The notes under the pieces are model-generated. The model did no database searches. It had not been told where the DNA came from and worked only from the letters and a program-made list of their open reading frames with translations. From assembly GCA_027575805.1 (NCBI GenBank), contig JANBPU010000131.1, positions 1 to 44,247 on the forward strand: a DNA stretch of 44,247 bases, read 5' to 3'. Below, piece after piece: positions 20,670-30,274 of the stretch; position 1 is the stretch's first letter; each line of letters opens with the position of its first letter. Source of the stretch: Mycoemilia scoparia. Taxonomy: Eukaryota > Kickxellomycota > Kickxellomycetes > Kickxellales > Kickxellaceae. Position numbers and translations under genes: made by a program.

Positions 20670-21434
20670 ACTGGTTGAAGTATAAAAATATGAAGGAAGG
20701 AGCGGAGGTGCGTGTTTGTATGTTAATAAAGTAAAAAGAAGAGAGAGATAGATAGATAGATAGATCAACTAAATAGTAGTAAAGGAGTAGGGGGCGGGTG
20801 AGAGAGCGAGTAAGTGAGAGATTTCAGGCTGTTTGTAAGCTATTTAAACCCCGTATCGGTGATTTCTTGTCAGTGTGGAGATAATCTTTGTACACATAAG
20901 CATGTGGGTTTTATCGGTCCGGGACTATTAACACACACAGTCTTCCATATGGATCATAATTTTTGAAGGGTGACTTTTGGTGGCCAAAGATTATAGGGGC
21001 AATCCCAGCCAAATGTGTGATCACGTTCTACTAGCAATTGGTCACCCTTCATAAATTATTATCCATATGCTGTCTGCAATGTTAAATGCAATTGTTACTG
21101 GCCTCACATTCTAATTAGCGATTGGCTTAACAAATTGGATATCGTTCATATTATGGGCCGACATAGAAAACTCATCTCTTCTTTAATGTATAACAGCAGA
21201 TGCTTTTGCTACTAATCAGCTTTTATTGACTTTAAAGCCCCCACCTACTTAATGCAATACTTGTGACATCTTTTATATAATTTTACAATGGTGACCAGAG
21301 AGTGTTTAAAACATGAAATCAAAAATGTTGCAATAGTAATAATAATAGCGTGTGTGCGTGGATTTCGGCTGTTCCTTCCTTGTTTTTACTTAATCAATCA
21401 CATGCATGCGAAAACCAGTAGGTCCAATGGACAA
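20670..21434. other. Intergenic, PEX6 promoter and channel 3' flank
   Basis: This 765-bp gap holds a GATA tetranucleotide tract (about 20748-20765), GA-rich sequence to about 20820 that probably belongs to the PEX6 promoter or leader, and one complete MITE-TGG element (20950-21065). No reading frame of interest is present. Confidence 0.7.
20950..21065 (+). mobile_element. Complete MITE-TGG element, subtype A (116 bp)
   Basis: The ends are 24-bp terminal inverted repeats matching at 22 of 24 positions: TGGATCATAATTTTTGAAGG (plus GTGA) at 20950 and its inverse ending at 21065. TA lies on both sides (20948-20949 and 21066-21067), the target pattern of Tc1/mariner-type elements. The 68-bp interior has no coding capacity and carries ATTATAGGGGCAATC and CCAAATG, shared with the other subtype A copies. 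It is therefore a non-autonomous element; the transposase source is not in this window. Confidence 0.85.
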
Positions 21435-23648
21435 CTATTGTTCTGACGCTTGGGCCAGTTGTTGATTCTTGTCAGCGGCTACAATTTCTAGAATTTGTTC
21501 CAAGAGCTGGCGTGTTTCTTTATTCGATTGCTTTAGCGTTTCAAACTCAACTTGAAGCTGTTGCCATTCTTTTTTAGCAATCACAACCACCTGATCTTCC
21601 GCTGACGAGGTATCTTTTGATCCATCATAAGAAATGTTTAGCCCATCATCATCTCGTGACTTTCCTTTATAATCATCAGCAGCTTCATCATCATTTTCCA
21701 AAGGTTTGTACCCAGATGGATGGTCGAATAGCGTTTCATCATTATCGATTTCAAAACTTCCTCTTCGTGAAAACTCTTTGATTGGATCAAATCCCCGACG
21801 ACTGCTAAGACTGCGATCAACATCCCAATTGTCGTTTCTTGTCTTTTGTAGTGCCAAACTAATATTATCATTGTGGACTTTGGACCTGTTATTGATTGAT
21901 GCTCTACTTTTGCCCGAAGCACCTTCTCCAGTACCCACTAGACTATCAGTATGCCTTCTATTCCTCATACTGCTGTTTGCTGCCCCTATTACAACGCCAC
22001 CACTTCTTGGTGTATGCGAAGTACTGCCTCCAGCCGATAACGACGATCCAGTAACCAACGGCCCACCAACTTGATCATCAACAACCACAGTTCCATCCGG
22101 CATAACCTGTGACCTTTGATTCGGTTTTCCGACTCCTCTATATTTCCGTGCCGCCTCCCAAACTTGAGTAAAATTCCTACCCACAATAATGGACGGCAAA
22201 GCAATCAGCAAAATACCACACATCATGGCCGGGAACGAGATTAGTTTTCCGACAAATGTCTTGGGCGTCATGTCACCAAACCCGGTGGTAGTCAATGTGA
22301 CTGCCATATACCAAGCAGCAGCTGGAATACTAGTAAATTGACTATATTCACCGCTAGGATCCAAGAACGCGCCACTGTTTTCGTCCCACACTCCGCGTTC
22401 GGCAAAATACATCAGTGTCGAAAAAAGCACGATGATGAGGACAGAAAATAAGAGGAGGGCCATCAGTGCATCGGCGCTACGTTTAAACGAAACAATCATG
22501 ACTTCGATCGACAGCTGGAGTAGGGACGAATACTTGAATGCGCTAAACACCCGCAACAGTCTTAAAATCCTGAGAATCGTGAACCGAAATTCATAGGATG
22601 TATCTTTTTTCAGCATCAACTCAATATAAAATGGCACGATGGCCACAATATCAACAATCGTCAAGAACGACAAAATGTGCCTGAAAAACTGCCGCACGGT
22701 TCCTGAATGGCCACAAGCCCTGAGTATAAACTCGATCGTGAAAATCACTACAACCAAGGCTTCGAGGTTGAACCATAAATGGGGGTGGCCTTCTCTCATT
22801 GATGGGATTGTTTCGATGGTTGAGAGAACAGCGCTGAATATAATCATGATGGTAACAAATATGTTTACCCAGAATGCACGTCTGCTTGACGACGGGTCTT
22901 CAAATAACAAAAATAGTTCGCGTTTCCATTCGGATCTGATTGAATTGGCTTCTTGTTCTCTGTTAATGTCCTTTTTCCCCAGCTGTTCGACTTGGGTTCT
23001 GACATATTCGATCTGTTGGCGGTACCATTCGTCGTCTTCTTCTTCGGTTGTGTTCCATATTATAGAGACTCCTTTGTTTTTACTATTGGTGTTTGTTTTT
23101 GACGCTGTTGTTTTGGGAGTATTGGAGTTTGTTTTTGGTGTAGAAGCAGTTTCTTGCTCTGACTGATGATGATGATGTTGTTGTTGTTGTTGGGGTGGTG
23201 GATACGTATTAGTTGTGGTTTTGTTTGTAGATTTATCTTCTAATGATTTTAGTTCAATGTCAACTTCATGATGATCATTAATAATACTACTACCACTATT
23301 CTTATTGTTGTATAATTTAGGCGTGTTATTGCTACTGGAGCTTGAAGTTGCAGGAAGTGGGAATCTCGGATAGTGTAATGGTGGCGAAAACACTTCGCTA
23401 CTCGTATTGTTGCTATTATTGCCTGTACTACTAGAGCTGTTTACTCTAATAGCTGGAACAGTTGTAGTGCTAGCTGCTACGTTATCATCCTTATTATTGG
23501 TATCGTTGCTGTTGTTTGTGTTTGTAGTTTTGGATGTCAATGCAGGAGATGGTCTTTGAATCTGTAAATTTGTTGCTGCTGTGGCGGAGGGTGATGTCGT
23601 TGAAGCAGATTGAGCTGATGATGGAGACTTTAATGACTGCTTACGCAT
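21435..23648 (-). CDS. Voltage-gated potassium channel, Kv type
   Basis: This 737-residue single-exon protein has one six-helix channel domain: S1 about 259-279, S2 292-311, S3 323-345, S4 354-371, S5 394-416, pore loop, and S6 469-491. The S4 voltage sensor carries Arg355, Arg360, Arg363 and Arg366 (ILRILRLLRVF). The selectivity filter is TTTGFGDM (453-460), so potassium selectivity is expected, with GFG in place of the usual GYG. S6 has ALPSIIVG where animal Kv channels have PVP. Four subunits should assemble in a membrane, probably the plasma membrane. The first 195 residues are Ser/Thr/Asn-rich and the C-terminus has a short coiled coil (about 693-725) that could aid assembly. Four-domain channels are excluded by the single repeat. 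Start is the ATG at 23646-23648. Confidence 0.9.
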   Translation of the reverse strand: MRKQSLKSPSSAQSASTTSPSATAATNLQIQRPSPALTSKTTNTNNSNDTNNKDDNVAASTTTVPAIRVNSSSSTGNNSNNTSSEVFSPPLHYPRFPLPATSSSSSNNTPKLYNNKNSGSSIINDHHEVDIELKSLEDKSTNKTTTNTYPPPQQQQQHHHHQSEQETASTPKTNSNTPKTTASKTNTNSKNKGVSIIWNTTEEEDDEWYRQQIEYVRTQVEQLGKKDINREQEANSIRSEWKRELFLLFEDPSSSRRAFWVNIFVTIMIIFSAVLSTIETIPSMREGHPHLWFNLEALVVVIFTIEFILRACGHSGTVRQFFRHILSFLTIVDIVAIVPFYIELMLKKDTSYEFRFTILRILRLLRVFSAFKYSSLLQLSIEVMIVSFKRSADALMALLLFSVLIIVLFSTLMYFAERGVWDENSGAFLDPSGEYSQFTSIPAAAWYMAVTLTTTGFGDMTPKTFVGKLISFPAMMCGILLIALPSIIVGRNFTQVWEAARKYRGVGKPNQRSQVMPDGTVVVDDQVGGPLVTGSSLSAGGSTSHTPRSGGVVIGAANSSMRNRRHTDSLVGTGEGASGKSRASINNRSKVHNDNISLALQKTRNDNWDVDRSLSSRRGFDPIKEFSRRGSFEIDNDETLFDHPSGYKPLENDDEAADDYKGKSRDDDGLNISYDGSKDTSSAEDQVVVIAKKEWQQLQVEFETLKQSNKETRQLLEQILEIVAADKNQQLAQASEQ

Positions 23649-24235
23649 TTAAGTAGAAAAGAGGAAGGAAAGGTTCTTTATCCCAAATAATTAAATAAAT
23701 GCTATTATTGATAAATAATGGAGAGAAGAAATAAATGGCCAGACTAGTCAAACAAAAATAAATAAAGGCTGTATTAAAAAGATGATCTTGGGATACCTTT
23801 TTGGAACAAATAGCATAAGAGCATCATGTAACAGCAGTCAGTTAATGCTAGGAGAAAGACGATTGTGATCCAAAATGAAACAAACAAATATAATAAAAAC
23901 AATGCTACCAGACTAGATGCAGCATCAATCCTCCGGAGAGGGATTGGTTTAATTAAATCAACTCGTGATATCTGAAGCATTCACTATGAATAATTGCAAT
24001 TTTGAATTTGAAAAGAAGTTTGTTAAAAATAAATTTGATGATGAGGGCAGAGAGAATCACAAAAATTCTTGACAACCAATTGCAACAAGAGCCAAAAATC
24101 CGAGCGAGAGTACCAATAAAGATACAAGAATCGTATTTTTGTAATACTAAGAAAGACAATCATATTATGTGTGATGCTGCCTGCTGGTGAATAATGCTTT
24201 AAAACTCAAAGTCTCTGATGATGATGTTGATAATA

Positions 24236-24349
24236 TGGATCATAATTTTTGAAGGGTGAATTTTGGGGACCATGATTATAGGGGAAATCACAGCCAAATG
24301 GGTGTCCAATTTTACTAGTAAACTTTCACCCTTCAAAAATTATGATCCA
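24236..24349 (+). mobile_element. Complete MITE-TGG element, subtype A (114 bp)
   Basis: It starts TGGATCATAATTTTTGAAGG and ends with the exact inverse, CACCCTTCAAAAATTATGAT plus CCA. TA lies at 24234-24235 and 24350-24351. The interior contains GATTATAGGGGAAATCACAG and CTAGTAAACTTT. Its right-hand TA is also the left-hand TA of the next element. Confidence 0.88.
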
Positions 24350-24351
24350 TA

Positions 24352-24453
24352 TGGGTAATAATTTTTGAAGGGTGAATGATTATAGGGGCAATCACAGCTA
24401 AATGGATGTCCAGTTGTATTAGTAAACTTTCACTCTTCAAAAATTATTGCCCA
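24352..24453 (+). mobile_element. Complete MITE-TGG element, subtype A (102 bp)
   Basis: It is joined head to tail to the preceding element with only a shared TA between them. It starts TGGGTAATAATTTTTGAAGG and ends ACTCTTCAAAAATTATTGCC plus CA. Compared with its neighbour it lacks about 12 bp on the left side of the interior and matches closely elsewhere. Confidence 0.88.
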
Positions 24454-24455
24454 TA

Positions 24456-24520
24456 TGGATCATAATTTTTGACGGGCGACCATTCGATAATCAACTGTGA
24501 TTGCGCCTATAATCGTTCAG
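24456..24520 (+). mobile_element. Truncated MITE-TGG element, subtype B
   Basis: After a second shared TA (24454-24455) a third copy begins TGGATCATAATTTTTGACGG but then departs from subtype A, carrying CGATAATCAACTGTGATTGC and TATAATCGTT. That interior recurs at 8604-8644 and, diverged and inverted, in 29201-29304, so it defines a second subtype. The right end is missing. Confidence 0.75.
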
Positions 24521-25486
24521 ATAGAAATTGTCTTGAAGAAAGACGGACGAGGCTAGATCACTAGAATAAAAGCGATGGGTGCTTTGACGATGGTCATGTT
24601 CAAATAGAGTCCAAAGGGTAGTCACGATGGCTGTTGAGGCACAGCACAAACAGGCGCTTCTACTGGCCGGTCAGCGTCGCGGCCAGCCAAAGGATTTGTG
24701 GATTCAATAGCCATGCATTCCAAATCGAGAACACTCATACCGCCCACCAAGCAGAATGTTTTGCTGCTAGCGAAAACGACCCTGCCCCAGGCCATTCATA
24801 CATTCTCTCTCTCTGCACCATACTGTGCTCAATAGCCATCCACAGTAACCATACATTCCTTTATTCTCCACAGAGAGTAGCAGAGCGAAAACTGTCACCA
24901 CCGCCAGATTGCTCAATAGGGCGCACAGCACACACGAGGTCTTTTTTATCTTTCACTCTCACACTCGTCTTGAATTAATATTATTGACAACAGCAGGAGC
25001 TGCCCTTGTTTAATTGTTAGATAAACACCCACTCACTAACAAAAGGCAGGCTTCGGCTGTTCTCTTCCCCTTGCTCGTTTCTCTCTCTCTCTGCCTTGCT
25101 GCCTAGAGCTTTTGCTATCTACAACAACGCTGTTTGTTTATATACCTGCTGTTAAAGGTCTTGCCTTTGGGCTCGTACTTTCTTGAAGACGACTACAAAT
25201 ACAAACACGCGCGCGCATATACCAGAACAACGAGCATTGCCAGCCGGAATTGCTTTTGTGTCGCCCTGCTGCTACAACGACTGCTGCCAATCAATATTGA
25301 CTCGCAGGGCCACGCATATCGCAAAACAACTAAAGCGCCCTGTTGTTCGTATTATTCGTTTTGTCGTATCGCATTGATCTTTGCTTGCCAGCGTGCATAG
25401 AAGCCTGAGAACCTTGGCTCCACTCGTTGCTATTGCCACTAACAGCAGTGGCTCTTATGTGAGATACCCTGTGCCCAGCCTGCATT

Positions 25487-28400
25487 ATGAGTCAGTCTCA
25501 GTTTCAGCAACAACAACGGCACCACCACCATCACCGTGGTGGAGGATTCCCCAGAGTTAACCACAACACAAATGTTGTGGGGTTGGGATATACCCCGCCA
25601 GCTTCCTCATCATCCATAGCCGCCGCCACAGCCACAGCCACAGCCACCACCGCTCCGCCTAATAATTATAGCAGGAAGGGCTCCCACCACAAGAGCAGCA
25701 ACAGCAGGCCAATATACAGCACTCCGGTCGGTACACAGTCATTGGCTAGCAAGAAGTCCTCTACAAATCTTCATGGCAATAGCGATGGTAGCGGGTTTCC
25801 TGCTTCGCCCCCAGAATCACTTAGAAGAGATTTCAGTGGCAGTGGCAGTGGAATCCCATCTCCGCCGTCCTTGACAGCAACCAAATTCGGTGGTCGTGAC
25901 AGGAAAGGCGGTCACAGCAGGAATAACTCGTCGGTGGATAATAAGAATAAAGAAGAAATGTTTATGCAAATGGCTCGCGACCGGTTACCCGAGAATACAT
26001 TTAGTGATGAGGATGATCCATTTGGAATGAAGCCATGCTCTTCATCTCCGTCCCCACCACCGCAAAATCGTTTACCAAAAGCCAAAACTCTCGCATCCCC
26101 CTCGACTACAACTACAGCTGGGTCTGGTGGTTCTAGACATAGCCGCAATGATAGTTCCAGCAACAGCAACGGTGGTGGAAATAGGCCGTGGATGGTTACG
26201 CCTTCACGATCAAATTCGCCCAGCAGATTACGGAAACCCTCGATGGGTAAATTATCTCTTGGGGGCAATTTTGATGTTTCTGGCAGCAGTAATAGTAGAT
26301 CTCACCCTCATACAACCTCAGCTACCAATACGCCTTATCACGGCAGCGGCCATAATAAGAATAGCTCAAGAGAATTGCGTAGACAAACCGAAGGCGGTAG
26401 TAGCACGGTCCGTACCCCACCACCATCATCATCATCATCTGCTTTGAACACAAAAAAGTCTCCTGGCACAAACAGTAGATCATCATCAGCTGGACCTGCT
26501 AAAATTAATAGTATTCGAGGTGGAGGAGGGTCATCTCCACGTGTTCCGGATATAAATTATGATTTACCTGATATTGATTTCAGCGCCATTGATGATCCGT
26601 TCAAGAAAAGAGATAAAATTCCACAAAAAAGTTCAAGAAATAGAGTTGAAGATGCTATTACTACTACTAATGCTACTACTAGTACCAATACTTCTAAGCC
26701 CGACGACGCCAATGGTGGTGGTTTGAGACCACCTGCTAATAATAGGATAGTTAGCGCTGGTAGCACTTCGATAAACAGCAGTGTATTAAACAGACTATCG
26801 ATATTTTCTGATAATTCTGTAGAAAATTATCAAACTCCCGCTGCTATTAACGAGAATCTCAACCCCAGTAATAATAATGGCAAGGATGTTGATAGTAAGC
26901 AGGAGCCATGGGTTGATAATCCCAAACAGGCTCGTAGATTATCATTCAACAAATATCGCTCTACCACCACCAATACTACTAGTAATGCTCAAAATCATCA
27001 TCTGGATTCAGTAGTTACTAACAGCCGCGATGATGCAAACAACAGACCACCACCACCATATCAACAAGTATCATCGGCACCTGCTACGCCAATTAAACAG
27101 AACACAGCAGCAAAATCACGACAGCAAAGTAATTTACCGGCAGTGGTTCCAACACCATTCCAAAAGCGAGATTTGATTCCAATGTTTGGGTCCAAAAAAC
27201 AACCATCTCCTCATACCCACGATAATTTCCCAGAAAATGATAGTAATGAAGACGAGGATATTGTTGATTACGAAGCATTGGACAGGCTATCTTGGGATAA
27301 TCCCAGTTTAATTCCAATTGAACAGCAAAACCACCTATCATCACTCTTACCACATGATAATCCCGCTTGTAACAACGATGATGGTGGTGGTGAGATACAA
27401 GATCATCAGCGTTATGTTGATAGTATTAACGCCAGCCTCGATAATGGTGATAAATCGAAACCAAAAGTTTCACAGAATGTTCATTACCAACCTCAACAGC
27501 AATCACTACTATCATTAAAACAACAGAAGCAAAACCAACAACACTTGACATTGCCCACTGCTACGGCCAATGACAATAGCACCAATGTGGGCAGAACATT
27601 GCCTGGCGATCCTTCACCTTTACGTAACCGTGTTTCTGTTGCTAATAGCAGTGATATGGAATCTGTTGAAAACTTTGGATTCAACAGCAATACCAACAAC
27701 GGTAGTATTGGTAATTTGAGTGGTGGTGGGGTTGCTGATCCGCCAGCATTGACTAGTAGCCAGATTCATAGAGCTCATAGTAACCAAAAGCAGCAGCAAC
27801 CGCCGTATCAGTATACCACTGCCGGCAATCATAGTAATAGTAATAATAATAATAATAATTACCCAAAGTTGGTTGGGAATATTACAATGCCAGGCAATAA
27901 CGTTAATAACGGCGGAAGCGTGTCGGCGTCTGCGGCTGTTAGTTCATTTGGAACCAAGCCATCATCATCACCATTTGTAGGAGGTGGGATGGAGGATGTG
28001 GCTCAACGTTCAATATCAGAAGGAGCCGGTGGTGGTGGATACCGTCAACAGCTTAATGAGAAAGACGAAGAAGATGGTATGGATGAGATTTATAGAAGTG
28101 CTTCAATCGCATCACGAAGATCTAAAGCCAAACCCTTAGCCATTATTAGCAATAGCAACAATGGTGGTGGTGGTAGTAGTATTCCAGAGCAACAGGAATC
28201 TTTACCCCAAAGCAATAACAAAGCACTTCCAAAATCAGATGCAACCACCAATAATGAAGGTAACGACAATAAACAGGGTGAAGAAGAGGGTGATAACGAA
28301 TATATTCCATTTGACCGCGTCCTGATTCCGACCTCATTCAAACGAATCCGTAAGTTGTACCAAACCAGTCCCGAAGAATTCGACCAACTCTCGGCCGAAA

Positions 28401-29050
28401 CCAAAGAGCGATTCAGAATATCCGAAAAATGGTATGAGCGCGAAGAGCGTAAAAAGATTGCCCTGATGATGTCGAATGCTACGCTGGGGACTACCAATAT
28501 CCATGACCATCGTAGGAATGGCGCTGCTTCTGGCAGAACGCCACCAATTTCACCATCTCATGATCAGCAGCAGCAGCTCTCGCCATCAGTCTCCAGTGCT
28601 GCTGCTAATAACAATGGCGATTCCATAAACAAGACCAGAGGCTCGAACAATGTTACAATGGGCGGTGGGCATTACCAACAGCCTTCTGAACAAATACCAT
28701 CTCCTCTTGCACCAGCTGCTGCTTCAAAGTCATCATCGACTATCCAATCGGCCCACACCACTACCAACAACAACACTAATGGCTCTAATACCAGTACTTC
28801 TGGAAGAAGTTATTATAATCCACCTCCACGTCTAGCGGTTACTCCAGTTAGGAAGGAATACCAAGAAATTAATGTTCATACACCAACCCCAATGCATCGT
28901 TTTGAAATTCATGACTCCCCTGCAACTTCAGCATCTCCTCGTCATCATCACCATAAGTCATATCCCACCAGACAACAACAACAACAAATCCAACGCAAGT
29001 CTAATAAAAAGTCTTCTTCTGGTGCTGCATGCTGTTGTACAATCATGTAG
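25487..29050 (+). CDS. Low-complexity protein with C-terminal CaaX box
   Basis: This 1,187-residue single-exon protein is not recognised by family. Almost all of it is Ser/Asn/Gly/Pro/Gln-rich and probably disordered. Two parts look constrained: an acidic block around residues 585-610 (VDYEALDRLSWDNPS) and a charged helical block at about 938-1001 (FDRVLIPTSFKRIRKLYQ, then EEFDQLSAETKERF and KWYEREERKK). The C-terminus is basic (KSNKK), followed by three cysteines and CTIM. The last four residues fit a CaaX prenylation box; Met in the final position favours farnesyl, and the adjacent cysteines could be palmitoylated. A membrane-tethered scaffold or signalling protein is a reasonable inference, but no activity can be named. 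Start is the ATG at 25487. Confidence 0.8.
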   Translation: MSQSQFQQQQRHHHHHRGGGFPRVNHNTNVVGLGYTPPASSSSIAAATATATATTAPPNNYSRKGSHHKSSNSRPIYSTPVGTQSLASKKSSTNLHGNSDGSGFPASPPESLRRDFSGSGSGIPSPPSLTATKFGGRDRKGGHSRNNSSVDNKNKEEMFMQMARDRLPENTFSDEDDPFGMKPCSSSPSPPPQNRLPKAKTLASPSTTTTAGSGGSRHSRNDSSSNSNGGGNRPWMVTPSRSNSPSRLRKPSMGKLSLGGNFDVSGSSNSRSHPHTTSATNTPYHGSGHNKNSSRELRRQTEGGSSTVRTPPPSSSSSALNTKKSPGTNSRSSSAGPAKINSIRGGGGSSPRVPDINYDLPDIDFSAIDDPFKKRDKIPQKSSRNRVEDAITTTNATTSTNTSKPDDANGGGLRPPANNRIVSAGSTSINSSVLNRLSIFSDNSVENYQTPAAINENLNPSNNNGKDVDSKQEPWVDNPKQARRLSFNKYRSTTTNTTSNAQNHHLDSVVTNSRDDANNRPPPPYQQVSSAPATPIKQNTAAKSRQQSNLPAVVPTPFQKRDLIPMFGSKKQPSPHTHDNFPENDSNEDEDIVDYEALDRLSWDNPSLIPIEQQNHLSSLLPHDNPACNNDDGGGEIQDHQRYVDSINASLDNGDKSKPKVSQNVHYQPQQQSLLSLKQQKQNQQHLTLPTATANDNSTNVGRTLPGDPSPLRNRVSVANSSDMESVENFGFNSNTNNGSIGNLSGGGVADPPALTSSQIHRAHSNQKQQQPPYQYTTAGNHSNSNNNNNNYPKLVGNITMPGNNVNNGGSVSASAAVSSFGTKPSSSPFVGGGMEDVAQRSISEGAGGGGYRQQLNEKDEEDGMDEIYRSASIASRRSKAKPLAIISNSNNGGGGSSIPEQQESLPQSNNKALPKSDATTNNEGNDNKQGEEEGDNEYIPFDRVLIPTSFKRIRKLYQTSPEEFDQLSAETKERFRISEKWYEREERKKIALMMSNATLGTTNIHDHRRNGAASGRTPPISPSHDQQQQLSPSVSSAAANNNGDSINKTRGSNNVTMGGGHYQQPSEQIPSPLAPAAASKSSSTIQSAHTTTNNNTNGSNTSTSGRSYYNPPPRLAVTPVRKEYQEINVHTPTPMHRFEIHDSPATSASPRHHHHKSYPTRQQQQQIQRKSNKKSSSGAACCCTIM

Positions 29051-29200
29051 TAGCAAAAGAACCCCTTTTATACTTTTGATTTTTTTCTGAATTTTGGTTT
29101 ATTTTTTTTGATTTACTTTTTTCATACTTTGGCCATTTTTATCTATTCACGTTTATTCATTATTACTATTATTATTATTATTATAAAATTTATACATACA

Positions 29201-29304
29201 TGGGTGATAATTTTTGAAGGGCACCACCACCTTTTGCTGGCAAACGATTAAAGGCGCAGTCACAGTTGATTATCAAATAATCGTCCTTTAAAAACAACCA
29301 CCCA
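29201..29304 (-). mobile_element. Diverged MITE-TGG element, subtype B (104 bp)
   Basis: It starts TGGGTGATAATTTTTGAAGG and ends TCCTTTAAAAACAACCACCC plus A, recognisable but decayed inverted repeats. The interior (CAGTCACAGTTGATTATCAA) is the reverse complement of the subtype B interior. The flanking dinucleotides are CA and GA instead of TA, so the edges have mutated or the insertion is old. Confidence 0.7.
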
Positions 29305-29404
29305 GATCGTATTCAATTTACCTTGAATTCTTTTCTTTTACAAATTACGTTTTATTTATCTCCGCATCGCAACCATTACCAACAACAAAAAATGGCCAAA
29401 CATC

Positions 29405-29545
29405 AAAAGGCTTTAGGCAAAATGGTGGGTCCCCAAGAGTAGTTGCATAGCAAATGGTTTGGGACTGTGGCCAAAAAAATCCCTTTGGGCTCATTTCTGC
29501 CCACCATACATTCGATTCCAAGTGAAATCTTACCAAATGGCCAAA
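29405..29545 (+). repeat. R2 repeat, copy 4
   Basis: This diverged copy keeps GGCAAAATGG, CCCCAAGAGTAGTTGCAT and CATTCGATTCCAAGTGAAAT in the order seen in other copies, including the in-frame TAG. Its translation contains FLPT and IPSEILPNG. It ends 33 bp from the MAD2 stop codon, antisense to MAD2, so it probably lies within the MAD2 3' untranslated region. Confidence 0.75.
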
Positions 29546-29578
29546 CCCAAGATCAAAGAAAAATCTCTTTTGAATATT

Positions 29579-30274
29579 TTAACACAACTCTTCATCGCGC
29601 CTGTAACTGACCATAGTATCGACCTTATGGATATCAGTATTAAGAGTCCTCAACTTGACGACCTCGGGATTGCGTACATGATGAGGATCGCTATCAACCC
29701 ATGCAGTTGGCACCTCAACGTCATTTTCCGTATAAACCAGCACGTTAAACGTACATTTCTCGACCAAAGTGGGCATAAACGTAACAGTCGATACGATCTG
29801 TTTGATAATATCCCGAAGTTCTCGATTAATCTCACTTTCTGTCTTTGTTTTTTCAACTGAAATTTCTGCTGCTGCTGCTGCTCCTTCTTCTTCTTGTTCT
29901 CCATTTTCGTTCCGGGCGGCTGCCGTTTTGTTCTCTTTATAATTTTCTTCAAGTTCGATATTAAATTGCCATCTTTCCAAAGTTTCTCTGGTTTCGCGTG
30001 AATTGATCGTCAGCACCAAGCGGCTGAGCTTTTCCTGGTTGAGCCACATCCTGACCTGATCCAAAATCTTTTTTAGGTACTCGATAAGCTGCATGTCGGT
30101 TGTTACCTGGGTGTTTAGACCTCGGACTTGGGTGCGTTTAAAGTCTTCTTCGGGGTATATTCCGCGCAAAAATAGGATCTGGTTGATGGCATATTCAAAG
30201 TATTCGGTTACTAGTGAGGTCGAGCCTTTGAGGGTAATTGAACCTTTCGTTTTGGCATGTAATTTCTGGCTCAT
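29579..30274 (-). CDS. MAD2: Spindle assembly checkpoint protein Mad2
   Basis: This 231-residue single-exon HORMA protein is Mad2, which binds Cdc20 (and Mad1) at unattached kinetochores to hold the anaphase-promoting complex inactive. Conserved stretches are EYFEYAINQILFLRGIYP (about 24-41), VTTDMQLIEYL, ETLERWQFNIE (about 97-107), VSTVTFMPTL (161-170) and the safety-belt region with HKVDTMVSYRR (216-226). Human Mad2 is 205 residues; the excess is a Glu/Ala/Asn-rich insertion at about 112-146, in the loop after the ERWQF strand. Rev7 and other HORMA proteins fit less well because of the ERWQF and HKV motifs. Start is the ATG at 30272-30274. Confidence 0.95.
   Translation of the reverse strand: MSQKLHAKTKGSITLKGSTSLVTEYFEYAINQILFLRGIYPEEDFKRTQVRGLNTQVTTDMQLIEYLKKILDQVRMWLNQEKLSRLVLTINSRETRETLERWQFNIELEENYKENKTAAARNENGEQEEEGAAAAAEISVEKTKTESEINRELRDIIKQIVSTVTFMPTLVEKCTFNVLVYTENDVEVPTAWVDSDPHHVRNPEVVKLRTLNTDIHKVDTMVSYRRDEELC

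Larger units (their letters stand above)
23649..25486. other. Divergent promoter region, channel and CaaX protein
   Basis: This 1.84-kb region separates two genes transcribed outward, so both promoters should lie here. The middle (24236-24520) is occupied by tandem MITE-TGG elements. From about 24600 to 25480 the DNA is visibly richer in G and C, with CT and CA runs, and is likely leader or promoter of the rightward gene. A 27-codon frame starts at 24627 and could be an upstream ORF. The longer frame at 24634-24978 lacks protein-like composition and I do not accept it. Confidence 0.6.
29051..29578. other. Convergent intergenic region, CaaX gene and MAD2
   Basis: The 528-bp gap holds T-rich sequence directly after the CaaX gene, an ATT/TTA repeat (about 29160-29183), a diverged MITE-TGG element and R2 copy 4. 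Both flanking transcripts presumably end inside or beside these repeats. Confidence 0.7.

Noticed and set aside
20670..20768. 33-residue N-terminal extension of Pex6
   Set aside because: It includes GATA-tract-derived residues; the ATG at 20667-20669 begins the sequence leading into the Pex6 N-domain. A signal peptide would be wrong for Pex6.
24634..24978. 114-codon frame in the CaaX gene leader
   Set aside because: Composition is His/Ser/Cys-rich and unordered, and it lies in CT/CA-rich promoter-like DNA; the start is not an ATG.
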